A stretch of DNA of 64,000 nt from Bosea sp. PAMC 26642 (GTDB lineage: Bacteria > Pseudomonadota > Alphaproteobacteria > Rhizobiales > Beijerinckiaceae). Positions within the stretch are counted from its first letter, which is position 1; every line of letters starts with the position of its first letter. Under the pieces are notes generated by a model. That model was not told the DNA's origin, did not search any database, and saw only the letters and a program-made list of their open reading frames with translations. The position numbers and the translations under genes were made by a program. Positions 45,467 to 56,530 of this stretch are shown here, piece by piece. Location: assembly GCF_001562255.1 (NCBI RefSeq), contig NZ_CP014301.1:4743501-4807500 (forward strand). The letters run 5' to 3'.

Positions 45467-45528
45467 CGGCTGCCGCGACGAAGCTCGGAAGCGTGCCATT
45501 AGCAAGAGCTCTGCTCAGAGCCCGCAGA

Positions 45529-45897
45529 TCAGCGATAGACCTTGGTCTTGCACGCGTTTTCTGCAAATCGACCAACCGCCGTGACGGTGAACTTCCCGGC
45601 ATCATAGACACCGAAAAACCGGCGTTCTTCGCCAAGATGGCCGGATCGGAGCCGGCGTGCAGTGACGCCGCAAACGAATAATTTGGTCGGTCCGGCCTCG
45701 CATCGCGCGAAAATAACGCCGGTGACGGTGCTGGCGGGTTCGCCGGCATCGGCGCGGGCAGCGCGATCGACGATGGAATGCGGCTGTCCTCGCAGCGGAA
45801 ACGGCGCACGGTCGCAATCATCGGCGCTCTGAGCCGCTGCTCCGCCGGAGGTACAAGCGGCGGCGGCAAGGAAGAGAATCCTTGTCAGGCGCTGCAT
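45529..45897 (-). CDS. secreted hypothetical protein
   Basis: 122 residues from ATG 45897 with GGGAG upstream; signal peptide LTRILFLAAAACTSGGAAAQ, cleavage near 22. The mature part is beta-rich with several cysteines (DDCDRA, FARCEAG, FVCGV, NACKT). No family recognised. Convergent with the hydantoinase gene. Confidence 0.65.
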   Translation of the reverse strand: MQRLTRILFLAAAACTSGGAAAQSADDCDRAPFPLRGQPHSIVDRAARADAGEPASTVTGVIFARCEAGPTKLFVCGVTARRLRSGHLGEERRFFGVYDAGKFTVTAVGRFAENACKTKVYR

Positions 45898-46059
45898 TGG
45901 ACCAACTCCCAGCAATGGACGGCGGACACGCTTACCAGACCGGCAATTTTCATCATCCTCACCATACGGCAGATAGGCGATGGCGCGCTTCGATGGCAAG
46001 TACGAATCGCCGCCACGTCGCAGAGCGGAACGTTCGCCTGACGCCGCAGGTCGATCTGC

Positions 46060-46371
46060 TCACCTCATCCCCTTCAGCGCGGCTGCGATCCGATCGGCGG
46101 CCTCGTCCAGCGCCCGGTCGTTGTCTTCCGCTGTCTGTCCGGGTTCCCGGGCCTCGAACCTCAGTGAGGCATCATAGATTTTGGCATGGTCTGCATTCTC
46201 GACCTCGACCTTGAAGTCGGCACGCTCGCCATCCGGCAGATGCTCGTCGGCGATGTCGACAAGGGCACGTTGAGCCGCGTTCTTCGCAGCGCGTTCATTT
46301 GGGAAATCGAGACCCTCGTCATCGATATCGACGCTGCTGCTGTCATGAGTGGTGAAAAAGAACCTGGGCAT
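46060..46371 (-). CDS. DUF6894-like small protein (copy 2)
   Basis: 103 residues from ATG 46371. Aligns with copy 1 over MPRFFFTTHD, GLDFPNERAAKNAAQRAL, FKVEVEN and KIYDASLRFEAREPG, then has an extra charged helical tail of about 25 residues. An EcfG-type promoter (GGAAC-N17-CGTT) lies 27 bases upstream, so expression in general stress is likely. Function unknown. Confidence 0.78.
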   Translation of the reverse strand: MPRFFFTTHDSSSVDIDDEGLDFPNERAAKNAAQRALVDIADEHLPDGERADFKVEVENADHAKIYDASLRFEAREPGQTAEDNDRALDEAADRIAAALKGMR

Positions 46372-46398
46372 TACTCCGCACTCCGATTGCTCGTGTGA

Positions 46399-46424
46399 AA
46401 CGGCGACCGGCTGCTGCATGTTCC
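46399..46424 (-). promoter_or_regulatory. EcfG-type general-stress promoter
   Basis: On the minus strand GGAAC at 46424-46420, a 17-base spacer and CGTT at 46402-46399, matching GGAAC-N16/17-CGTT exactly; 27 bases before the ATG of the DUF6894-like gene. Confidence 0.7.
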
Positions 46425-46626
46425 CGCCAATCGTCGCTGGTCACGTCCTCCTCCCGCCGCCATCCACGGCACACGCCCGGCTGGGGGCCGGGCTCGTCCG
46501 AAGCGGAGGTCTGAACCGCCCGAAGAGCCCTTGCGATCGGGGACGGCCCGGCGCATGGTCGGATTGCTGGACCGACCCCGACCAGTGGCTTTGCCCGGCG
46601 GTGGACCCAATGCCAGCGAAAGACGC

Positions 46627-46845
46627 ATGACCATGCCTGACCATTTGGTCAACGACATCAAGGTCGGCGACCTCGTGATGCTGTCCTTTAGTTTCTCGGA
46701 CAGATCCGGGGCAGGGTACTATGAGATCCTGCGCATTCTCCCTCCCGCGATGGATGGCGAGTTGCAATATCGGGTTCGCGGTGACGATGGCCGTGAACGG
46801 GCGATTGGTCTCAAGCAGATTCACCGGACGTCGCCCCGCCCGTGA
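46627..46845 (+). CDS. small SH3-like protein (copy 2)
   Basis: 72 residues from ATG 46627 (MTMPDHLVNDIKVGDLVML); ATG 46633 is possible. Paralogue of the gene at 39246, sharing GDxVxL, the (E)ILRILP segment and QYRVRGDDGRERAI. Divergent from the DUF6894 gene and 105 bases before copA. Function unknown. Confidence 0.72.
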   Translation: MTMPDHLVNDIKVGDLVMLSFSFSDRSGAGYYEILRILPPAMDGELQYRVRGDDGRERAIGLKQIHRTSPRP

Positions 46846-46892
46846 CGGGTGGGTTCGTTGAGCGAAACAGCGAGTAGCGAAGCTCTCGGCCC

Positions 46893-46923
46893 TTGACCTT
46901 ACCATGATGGGAAGCACCATATC
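46893..46923 (+). promoter_or_regulatory. CueR-type promoter/operator of copA
   Basis: A -35 TTGACC (46893-46898) and a -10-like CATATC (46918-46923) are 19 bases apart, the over-long spacer of MerR-regulated promoters. The spacer holds the inverted repeat ACCTTACCATGATGGGAAG, close to known cop operators. The copA ATG is 28 bases downstream. Confidence 0.75.
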
Positions 46924-46950
46924 TCCGGTCACATGAGCTGGAGAGACGTC

Positions 46951-49491
<2,541 letters not shown>

Positions 49492-49526
49492 ACCGCAGGT
49501 CCGGATCGCAAGGAGGAGGCCGATCG

Positions 49527-49916
49527 ATGAACATTGGACAGGCCGCCATGGCCTCGAACGTGACCGCCAAGATGATCCGTTATTACGAGAGCATCGGGCT
49601 GATCACCGCCCCGGCTCGCACGCAGGCCAACTACCGCGTCTATTCTCACGAGGACATCCATGCCTTGCGCTTCGTCAAGAGAGCGCGGACTCTGGGCTTC
49701 TCGATCGAGGAGGTGCGCGAATTGCTCGCGCTGTGGCGGGACAAGAGCCGCGCGAGTGCCGATGTGAAGAGTGTTGCGATGAAGCATGTCCACGATCTGC
49801 GGACCAAGATCTCCGAGCTCGAGGCGATGGCGAGCACGCTTTCGAATCTCGCGGGAAATTGTCACGGCGACGATCGCCCGGACTGTCCGATCCTCGCCGA
49901 TCTGGCCGAGTTTTGA
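49527..49916 (+). CDS. cueR: copper-responsive MerR-family regulator CueR
   Basis: 129 residues, starting MNIGQAAMASNVTAKMIRYYE (HTH at 1-20, wing to about 70), a long coiled dimer helix and the metal loop NCHGDDRPDC with Cys112 and Cys120, the same numbers as E. coli CueR. AGGAGG lies 11 bases upstream. It activates copA through the 19-base spacer promoter. Confidence 0.95.
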   Translation: MNIGQAAMASNVTAKMIRYYESIGLITAPARTQANYRVYSHEDIHALRFVKRARTLGFSIEEVRELLALWRDKSRASADVKSVAMKHVHDLRTKISELEAMASTLSNLAGNCHGDDRPDCPILADLAEF

Positions 49917-50000
49917 TAGGCCCATGGCCGGTGGTCAGCTTGCGCTGGCTTGGTCGATCGTCATCCTGACCGGCAGCAAGCCGCCGACCGCTGCGAGGTC

Positions 50001-50216
50001 TCAGAAGCCGTGCAGGGCTCCGCCGTCGGGTTCCTGCGCCGCTTTTTTCAGCTTCTGCGCATTGGTGCCCGCCAGCGTCACCCTGGCGCCGGCAGCGACG
50101 AAGCAGCGTGCGATGCCCAGACCCAGGCCGCTGCCGCCTCCGGTCACGAGCGCGTGGTGGCCAGTCAGGAAAAAATGCCGAGCGGGTTGGCTTGGATCAC
50201 GAACGGTCTCCGACAT
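50001..50216 (-). pseudogene. N-terminal fragment of a short-chain dehydrogenase
   Basis: 71 codons, keeping only the first SDR nucleotide-binding part (HHALVTGGGSGLGLGIARCF, then AAGARVTLAGTNAQKL) before stopping. A normal SDR is about 250 residues with a YxxxK site, which is absent. It starts within the last 20 bases of the alcohol dehydrogenase gene. Remnant of a longer gene; possible residual translation. Confidence 0.7.
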
Positions 50217-51228
50217 CGATTAGGATTTTCGTGTAGGCGCCAGGGTCTGCATCCCAGTCGATCATCGCCTGGGCGGCCTGCGCCAGCGGCGCGACGCGAG
50301 TCACGATCAGGTCGCCGATCTGTGGATGCGCGCGCAGATAGGCGATGACATCGTGGAAATCACGCAGCTCCGCGCCCCGCGAGCCTCGGATGTCGATCTC
50401 CTTCATCACGAAAAATCGCGTCTCGTAGGCCACGGGGTTCTTGGCATAGCCGACATAGACGACGCGACCGCATTGCGCGGCGAAATCGACTGCCTGCCGA
50501 AACGTCTCCTCCGCCCCCACCGCCTCGATCACGACAGGGGCGCCTTCATTGTTCGTCAGCGCGGCGATCCGGTCCGCGACATCCTCCTGTGAAGCATCGA
50601 CGACGTGCTGGACGCCAAGCCGCTTCGCCGTTGCGAGCTTCTGCGCACTGAGATCGACGGCGATGACCGTTCCGCCGCGATCCAGAACGCCCAGCGCGGC
50701 GCCGAGTCCGATGACGCCGCACCCCAGCACGACGACGGTATCCTCGGATGTGACCTCCGCACGCCGCGCGGCGTGGAAGCCGACAGCCAGCGGTTCGATC
50801 AGCGTCACGTCTCGCGCGGGCATTCCGTCGACCGGGATCACCTTACCGACGGGCAGGCAGATCCTTTCGGTCAGCGCGCCCTCACGCTGCACGCCAAGGG
50901 TCTGGTTGTTCAGACACGCATTGGGCCGCCCGATGCGGCAGGCGCGGCAGTGGCCGCAGTTGAAATAGGGCAGCACCGTCACGCGCTGTCCGGGAACGAG
51001 CGCTCCGGTGCCGGAGGCGCCGAGCGACGCGATCGTGCCCGAAATCTCGTGTCCGGGCACGCGCGGATAAGCGACCAGCGGGTTCTTGCCCCGGAAGCTG
51101 TTCAGGTCCGAGCCGCAATAGCCGATGAAATCGATCCGAACCTCGGCTTCTCCGGGGCCCGGCAGGCCGGCGGCCCGTTCGGTGAAGGACACCGAGCCGG
51201 GGCGGTCGATGGACAGGGCTTTCATCAT
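50197..51228 (-). CDS. zinc-dependent medium-chain alcohol dehydrogenase (RspB-like)
   Basis: NAD(P)-dependent oxidation of a secondary alcohol or sugar acid. 343 residues. Catalytic-zinc ligands in GYCGSD (Cys near 38) and VPGHEISG (His, Glu near 59-60), structural zinc cysteines in CGHCRACRIGRPNAC, and Rossmann motif VLGCGVIGLGAALG near 166. The sequence style (YPRVPGHE, LGVQREG) resembles RspB, and the enolase-superfamily neighbour resembles RspA. Downstream of a GntR gene on the same strand (138-base gap). Confidence 0.88.
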   Translation of the reverse strand: MMKALSIDRPGSVSFTERAAGLPGPGEAEVRIDFIGYCGSDLNSFRGKNPLVAYPRVPGHEISGTIASLGASGTGALVPGQRVTVLPYFNCGHCRACRIGRPNACLNNQTLGVQREGALTERICLPVGKVIPVDGMPARDVTLIEPLAVGFHAARRAEVTSEDTVVVLGCGVIGLGAALGVLDRGGTVIAVDLSAQKLATAKRLGVQHVVDASQEDVADRIAALTNNEGAPVVIEAVGAEETFRQAVDFAAQCGRVVYVGYAKNPVAYETRFFVMKEIDIRGSRGAELRDFHDVIAYLRAHPQIGDLIVTRVAPLAQAAQAMIDWDADPGAYTKILIDVGDRS

Positions 51229-51366
51229 CTCACCTTCACGATCTTGATGGTCATGCGATCGACGTCGTCTCTATCCTCGATGCCCTGATCGAGTCAGCGC
51301 AGGCGGTTTCGCCTGCGTGGGCGAGCGGGATCTCGAGGTTCGGCTGCGTTCGCACCCACGGCCCAT

Positions 51367-52050
51367 TCAAGGCTCTTGTGTCTCGCCGAGCTGCGAGCGC
51401 CTGACATTTTCGAGCGCGTTGTCCCGGCTGTGCAGAAGGTGCAGGCGCAAGGCGTCCCGCGCCTGGTCGGGCGAGCCGGCCTTCAGTGCATCGAGAATGT
51501 CGCGGTGCTCGTCGGCCGAGCGGCTGTAGTCGCCGGCCAGATAGACGAACACCGTGTGGGTCTGACCGAGGATCCGCTGATGCCATTCGCAGACCAGCCG
51601 GTTGCCCGCAGCCGTCATCAGCGCGCTATGGAACTTGCGGTCGTGGACCAGCGCCGTTGTGACGTCGTCGAGCGTGCCGCGCTGCGCATGGAATTTGTGG
51701 GTATCGAGGCAGCGCGACAACTCGGCAAGCAGCCCGGAACTGACCGCCCGCTTGTCGAAGAGCTGGCCGATGGCGTTCAGCTCGATCAGCATCCGCGCTT
51801 CGTACAACTCCTTGACATCGGCGAACGTGAACCGGCGCACCACCGCGCCCTTGCGCATCGGGGAGACGACGAGCCCATCTGCCTCAAGCCGAAGCAAGGC
51901 CTCCTTGATCGGCGTCTGGCTGATCGCAAGGTTGACTGCCAGTTCTTCAGGCAGGAGCCGCATTCCGCCTGGGAGGGTGCCCGACAGGATGCGTGATCGC
52001 AGTTCCCCATAGGCCTGATCGGACAAGGTGGCGCGGACGACGGAGCTCAT
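51367..52050 (-). CDS. GntR family regulator, FCD subfamily
   Basis: 227 residues: winged helix (RILSGTLPGGMRLLPEELAVNLAISQTPIKEALLRLE), then an FCD domain with ELNAIGQLFDKRAV. It is divergent from the enolase-family gene, with an AT-rich palindrome in the 244-base gap, and upstream of the RspB-like dehydrogenase; it likely controls both. Confidence 0.92.
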   Translation of the reverse strand: MSSVVRATLSDQAYGELRSRILSGTLPGGMRLLPEELAVNLAISQTPIKEALLRLEADGLVVSPMRKGAVVRRFTFADVKELYEARMLIELNAIGQLFDKRAVSSGLLAELSRCLDTHKFHAQRGTLDDVTTALVHDRKFHSALMTAAGNRLVCEWHQRILGQTHTVFVYLAGDYSRSADEHRDILDALKAGSPDQARDALRLHLLHSRDNALENVRRSQLGETQEP

Positions 52051-52089
52051 GCGGCCATGATCGCAGCGCTCGTAAAAAATGCAATATGG

Positions 52090-52111
52090 AAAATAAAAAA
52101 TTTTCTATTTT
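52090..52111. promoter_or_regulatory. 22-base AT-only near-palindrome, candidate GntR operator
   Basis: An 11-base left arm AAAATAAAAAA meets a right arm TTTTCTATTTT; 20 of 22 positions are self-complementary. Between the divergent GntR and enolase-family genes, in strong contrast to 65% GC. Could be an operator, an UP-type element, or a -10-rich region. Confidence 0.45.
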
Positions 52112-52294
52112 ATTTCTCACGAGCACTGAATATGGTTGGTCCCCGGAGAACGACGATGACAAGCGACCCACGCGCAGGTTCTGCCCGGCTTGGGGCGTTA
52201 TTCTCCAGTCCGCGCCATGAGCGCACCCTCAGCATTCTTACTCAATCGCTGCGCTGAGTTGGCCCATCCCGTTTCAGAAACTTCAAGGCGTCCC

Positions 52295-53410
52295 ATGAAG
52301 ATCGTAGCCGTTGAGCCATTCATCCTGCACCTGCCGCTGACGCAGAGTTCGATCTCGGACTCCACCCACAGCATCACCCACTGGGGCGTCGTCGGCACGC
52401 GTATCCGGACGGATAATGGGCTCGAGGGCTACGGCTTCACCGGCACCCATGCCCATCTTGCATCTGATCGCCTGATCACCTCGTGCATCGCAACCTCCTA
52501 TGCGCCTTTGCTGATCGGCGAAGATGCCAACGACCGTTCGCGGCTCTGGACGAAGCTCGCCCGCTACCCGGCGCTGCAATGGGTCGGGCGCGCCGGCATC
52601 ACCCATCTGGCGCTCGCGGCCGTCGATGTCGCCCTGTGGGATCTCGCGGCGAAGCAGGCGGGGCTGCCGCTCTGGAAGTTCCTCGGCGGCCAGGGCGTCA
52701 AGACGCTGGAAGCCTACAACACCGATATCGGCTGGTTGTCCTTTTCAAAGGAAGACCTGATTTCGGGAGCCCAGAAGGCCGTCGAGACCGACGGCTTCAC
52801 GCGCATCAAGGTCAAGGTCGGCCATGACGATCCCAATGTCGACATCGATCGCCTCGCCGCCGTCCGCAAGGCGATCGGTCCAGGCGTGCGCATGGCGATC
52901 GACGGCAACGGCAAATGGGATCTGCCGACCTGTATGCGGTTCTGCGCGCAGGCCGAGCCCCTCGACATCTTCTGGTTCGAGGAGCCGCTATGGTACGACG
53001 ATGTGGCGGGCCATGCCGCTCTTGCACGCTCGACCTCGATCCCGGTCGCGCTCGGCGAACAGCTTTACACGCTCGATGCCTTCAAGACGTTCCTCGCAGC
53101 CGGCGCGCTGACCTATGTCCAGCCCGACGTCACGAGACTCGCGGGCATCACCGAATACATCCAGGTCGCCGACCTCGCCCATGCGTATCGCCTGCCGGTC
53201 GTGCCCCATGCCGGGGAGATGAGCCAGGTCCATGTGCACCTGTCCTACTGGCACCCGGCCTCGACGATCCTCGAATACATTCCCTGGATCAAGGACCATT
53301 TCCAGGAGCCGATCCGGGTCGAGGGCGGCGTTTATGCCCTGCCGCAGCAGCCAGGCGCCGGAACCACGCCGCTTCCGGCCAGTTTCGAGCGGCACGGCAA
53401 GAGCATCTGA
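52295..53410 (+). CDS. mandelate racemase / muconate lactonizing (enolase superfamily) enzyme
   Basis: Probably an acid-sugar dehydratase or racemase. 371 residues from ATG 52295 ([14 protein letters not shown]). Catalytic features: IKVKV (Lys172, Lys174), metal ligands DGNGKW (Asp203), FEEP (Glu229) and GEQ (Glu255), and a distal His in VVPHAGEM near 307. Paired with an RspB-like dehydrogenase, reminiscent of E. coli rspAB (RspA is an enolase-superfamily acid-sugar dehydratase). Substrate not assigned. Confidence 0.85.
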   Translation: MKIVAVEPFILHLPLTQSSISDSTHSITHWGVVGTRIRTDNGLEGYGFTGTHAHLASDRLITSCIATSYAPLLIGEDANDRSRLWTKLARYPALQWVGRAGITHLALAAVDVALWDLAAKQAGLPLWKFLGGQGVKTLEAYNTDIGWLSFSKEDLISGAQKAVETDGFTRIKVKVGHDDPNVDIDRLAAVRKAIGPGVRMAIDGNGKWDLPTCMRFCAQAEPLDIFWFEEPLWYDDVAGHAALARSTSIPVALGEQLYTLDAFKTFLAAGALTYVQPDVTRLAGITEYIQVADLAHAYRLPVVPHAGEMSQVHVHLSYWHPASTILEYIPWIKDHFQEPIRVEGGVYALPQQPGAGTTPLPASFERHGKSI

Positions 53411-53430
53411 CCCTACCCATAACAATCGCA

Positions 53431-53451
53431 CCGCCGGCGCGAGACCGGCGG
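53431..53451. terminator. hairpin between convergent genes
   Basis: CCGCCGG, seven bases, CCGGCGG: a seven-pair GC stem 20 bases past the enolase-family stop and before the minE stop. No T-run, so efficiency is uncertain. Confidence 0.35.
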
Positions 53452-53511
53452 GCGCAACCAAAGGGAGAAAAATCGCCGTACTTCTGCGTACATCCCGCGG
53501 AGTGGCAGCCG

Positions 53512-53775
53512 TCAGGCTGCCCTCCTCACTGCATCGAAGGGGATCTCGATATCGACCGCGAGGATCGAGACCTGAGGCCCGCGTTCCATCTTGACGCTGA
53601 CCTTGTCGTAATCGATCTGCATGTGCTTCGAGATGGCGCGCAGGATTTCGTCTCGCAGTTTGGCGACGAGATCGGAATCGCCGACCGACGCGCGCTCGTG
53701 TGCGAGCAGGACCTTGAGCCGCTCGCGGGCGGCAGGCGCCGACTGGGAGCGGGCAAAAAAGCGACGGAAGTTCAT
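53512..53775 (-). CDS. minE: cell-division topological factor MinE
   Basis: 87 residues. Stimulates MinD ATPase and gives the Min oscillation. The N-terminal MinD-binding helix region [15 protein letters not shown] and the C-terminal dimer domain ([28 protein letters not shown]) are typical. Overlaps minD by four bases. Confidence 0.95.
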   Translation of the reverse strand: MNFRRFFARSQSAPAARERLKVLLAHERASVGDSDLVAKLRDEILRAISKHMQIDYDKVSVKMERGPQVSILAVDIEIPFDAVRRAA

Positions 53776-54587
53776 GCCGCTTTCCTTCCGAAGATCTTGC
53801 CGAAGAAACCCCGCTTTTCACCCGGGATCATGATCGGCAGGTTCTCGCCCTTGAGCCGACGCGCAGCCTCGAAATAGGCGATCGCCGGAGCGCTGCGTTC
53901 GTCAGCCAAAGTGACCGGCGAGCCGATATTCGACGCGCGCAGCACATCCATGCTTTCGGGGATGATTCCGAGCAGCGGTATCGACAGGATTTCGAGGACG
54001 TCGTCGACCTTCAGCATATCGCCGCGCTCGGCGCGGGCCGCGTCGTAGCGGGTGAGAAGCAGGTGTTTCTCCATGTGCTCGCCGTTCTCGGCCCTGAGTG
54101 TCTTGGAATCGAGCAAGCCGATGATGCGGTCGGAATCGCGCACCGAAGAGACTTCCGGGTTGGTCACGACGATGGCCGCATCCGCATGGCGCATGGCAAG
54201 CGTGGCGCCGCGCTCGATACCGGCCGGGCTGTCGCAGATAACCCAGTCGAAGACGCTCTTCAGGGCGGCGATGACCTTCTCGACGCCCTCGGGTGTGAGG
54301 TTGTCCTTGTCGCGCGTCTGCGAAGCCGGAAGCAGATAGAGCGTCTCCAGCCGTTTGTCGCGGATCAGCGCCTGCGTCAGCTTGGCTTCGCCCTGGATCA
54401 CGTTGACGAGGTCGTAGACGACCCGTCTCTCGGCCCCCATCACCAGATCGAGATTGCGCAGGCCGACATCGAAATCCACGACCACGACCTTGTCGCCGTC
54501 ATGCGCAAGCGCAGCCCCCAATGCTGCGGAAGACGTTGTCTTTCCGACGCCGCCCTTGCCCGATGTGACCACGATGACCTTGCCCAT
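53772..54587 (-). CDS. minD: septum-site-determining ATPase MinD
   Basis: 271 residues. Deviant Walker [10 protein letters not shown] at 10-18 with the N-terminal lysine, switch regions [13 protein letters not shown] and ICDSPAGIE, and a C-terminal amphipathic membrane-targeting helix near 260 ([10 protein letters not shown]). Recruits MinC and MinE to the membrane. 32 bases after minC. Confidence 0.96.
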   Translation of the reverse strand: MGKVIVVTSGKGGVGKTTSSAALGAALAHDGDKVVVVDFDVGLRNLDLVMGAERRVVYDLVNVIQGEAKLTQALIRDKRLETLYLLPASQTRDKDNLTPEGVEKVIAALKSVFDWVICDSPAGIERGATLAMRHADAAIVVTNPEVSSVRDSDRIIGLLDSKTLRAENGEHMEKHLLLTRYDAARAERGDMLKVDDVLEILSIPLLGIIPESMDVLRASNIGSPVTLADERSAPAIAYFEAARRLKGENLPIMIPGEKRGFFGKIFGRKAA

Positions 54588-54619
54588 TGACCTCTCCCGT
54601 TTGTTTCGAACCGCCGTGC

Positions 54620-55369
54620 TCAGGCGAGTGATCCGACCTTGAATGTTTCGCCTTCGAGCCAGATCTGGACGGCCTTGCCGCGCAGACCGGGCTCCATGTC
54701 CTCGGCCGTCTTGTAGAAGCCATCGATGGCGAGCAGCTCCGCTTCGAGCTTGCTGCAGAAGATGCGTGCGGACGCATTGCCCATCGTGCCTGCCAGCGCG
54801 CGTCCCCGGAGCGTGCCGTAGACGTGGATCGAGCCTCCCGCGACGATTTCCGCGCCGGATGCGACCGAGCCGATGATGGTCACGTCGCCATCGGGAAAGA
54901 AGAGTGACTGGCCCGAACGTACGGGCTGGGTCACGATGATCGAGGGTATGCTTTTGGCCGGCAGCGGGTCGCTTGGGATGATGCTCTCGGGAACGAGCGG
55001 ATCCCGCGTTGGTGATTCCTGCGCGGGCTCGGTTCTCGGAGGCTCGACATCCGAGGTCTCGCGCCCGCCCGACATCGCCGGCGGCAGGTCGGCGCCGAGC
55101 ATCGAGGCGCGGGCGCCTTCGATGCCCATGATCCGGACATTGCGCGCGGTCAACTTGCCGACGAGATCGCGAAGCTCGGCGCGGTCGATGTCGATGCCGG
55201 CGATATCGAGGACGACCGGACGCCTCAGGAAGAATCCGGCCGACAGCGCGGCCAGATCATCGAGCCGCACGAGCCAGTCCTCGATGGGAAGCTCAGGCGT
55301 CAGCGTCAGTGCAAGGTAGGATCGCCCCTTGAGGCGGATCGGCCTGGGTTTTGTTAACACGTCGGTCAT
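54620..55369 (-). CDS. minC: septum formation inhibitor MinC
   Basis: 249 residues from ATG 55369 (MTDVLTKPRPIRLKG); the frame extends to 55429 and ATG 55408 is possible, but the shorter start fits relatives. N-terminal FtsZ-inhibiting domain at about 10-105, a Pro/Ser/Glu linker at about 105-140, and C-terminal beta-helix (RSGQSLFFPDGDVTIIGSVA, HVYGTLRGRALAG) that binds MinD. Confidence 0.93.
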   Translation of the reverse strand: MTDVLTKPRPIRLKGRSYLALTLTPELPIEDWLVRLDDLAALSAGFFLRRPVVLDIAGIDIDRAELRDLVGKLTARNVRIMGIEGARASMLGADLPPAMSGGRETSDVEPPRTEPAQESPTRDPLVPESIIPSDPLPAKSIPSIIVTQPVRSGQSLFFPDGDVTIIGSVASGAEIVAGGSIHVYGTLRGRALAGTMGNASARIFCSKLEAELLAIDGFYKTAEDMEPGLRGKAVQIWLEGETFKVGSLA

Positions 55370-55802
55370 CTTGGTAAATTTTCGGTTGTTTTTGGTGTAC
55401 CGAGCCATGGTTAACGAGTGGTAAATCACCTGGGTATCTTCCGTGGATTATCGGGCCGCTGGCTGCCACGAAGCGTCGGCGTCCCGTCCCCCAAAAATCC
55501 CAAATAGGACCCTCTGGAGCCGAGAGCGGCCTGGCGGCATCATCAGTGACCGCCCCGCTGCTTTGACTTTTGCATCTACGGGGATCCGTCCGGCAGGCTG
55601 CTTGACGGTTTCGCGCCCGGATTGTCCTGGGCCGGTGCCCGCTTCCGTATCGGCTGCGGCCCTCACGAGCCTCTCGAAGCTGATTCGGGTGCTGCTATGG
55701 CTTTGTCACCGATTGCCCTTGCAACGCTCAGAGCGGGCGAATTGCGACCATGGAACCGGTTCGCTGTGCGAGCGTTTCGCCGTTCATCGACAGAGAACAT
55801 CC
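55370..55802. other. gene-free stretch between minC and the ClpP-like gene
   Basis: 433 bases between divergent genes. Contains the min promoter region (AT-rich near 55375-55430) and, at 55752, an EcfG-type promoter. The open frame across it on the plus strand is poor in coding character and is read as an extension of the ClpP-like frame. Confidence 0.6.
55752..55776 (+). promoter_or_regulatory. EcfG-type general-stress promoter
   Basis: GGAAC at 55752-55756, 16-base spacer, CGTT at 55773-55776: an exact match to the EcfG consensus, 26 bases before the ATG of the ClpP-like gene. Confidence 0.75.
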
Positions 55803-56438
55803 ATGACAGCGACATCCCAGACAGCCGCCTATGACGATGCCTCTGACTGTAGCGACGGCAGGTCCGCATCGGCCGGCGCCGTCATGGCGGCGAAGGATTT
55901 CGCCAACCCAGCTATCCTGCTCGCCGGGACCGTCGATTATAAAATGTACGCATCCTTCCGCGAAAAGCTTGCCGCCGCGCCCGAGACGGGAGCCGTAGTG
56001 ATCGAATTGAGTACGCTGGGAGGCGATCCTGAGGTTGCCCGGATGATGGGCGAAGACGTCCGTTTCCAGAGCGAGATCGAGCCGGGCCGCCGATTTGTTT
56101 TCCTTGGCAAAGCCGCGATCTACTCGGCAGGCGCGACCTTCATGAGCTTTTTTGCGCGCCAGAACCGTTATCTCACGCGCGGGGCGCGGTTGATGATCCA
56201 CGAGCGCAAGATGAAGGCCGAGTTGGTCATCGATGGTCCACTGACGACTTGCGTCGCCGGGCTCAAAGCCAAACTCCACGAGATCGAGCAGTCGATAGCC
56301 ATCCAGAACGAGGGCTTTGAAAATCTCATTCGCGGGTCGTCGGTCACCATGGGGGATGTTTTGTCGAAAGCGCCGGAGAACTGGTACATCGAGGCGACCG
56401 AGGCCAAGCGATTGGGGCTGATCCAGGACGTGATCTAG
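55803..56438 (+). CDS. ClpP/SppA-fold serine protease-like protein
   Basis: 211 residues from ATG 55803. Clp-protease-like fold: VIELSTLGGDPEVAR (oxyanion Gly-Gly near 73-74), IYSAGATFM (nucleophile Ser108) and RLMIHE (His133). The Ser-His spacing of 25 equals that of E. coli ClpP (97 and 122). The third, acidic member is not clear: the matching region reads APENWYIEATEA. No ClpX/ClpA gene nearby. The first about 35 residues are a Ser/Ala-rich, probably disordered leader. Exact EcfG promoter upstream suggests a stress-induced role. Confidence 0.8.
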   Translation: MTATSQTAAYDDASDCSDGRSASAGAVMAAKDFANPAILLAGTVDYKMYASFREKLAAAPETGAVVIELSTLGGDPEVARMMGEDVRFQSEIEPGRRFVFLGKAAIYSAGATFMSFFARQNRYLTRGARLMIHERKMKAELVIDGPLTTCVAGLKAKLHEIEQSIAIQNEGFENLIRGSSVTMGDVLSKAPENWYIEATEAKRLGLIQDVI

Positions 56439-56530
56439 GCCATGACCTGCGTCTGCGTTCCGTCCTGCTAACCTACGTTAGTGTGCCGCGTCGCTCGTCT
56501 GGCATTATGGTTTTCCCAAAGGAGGCTTCC

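Noticed and set aside
45508..45521. Terminator hairpin after hydantoinase copy 2
   Set aside because: Only six pairs with a two-base loop and no T-run; too weak.
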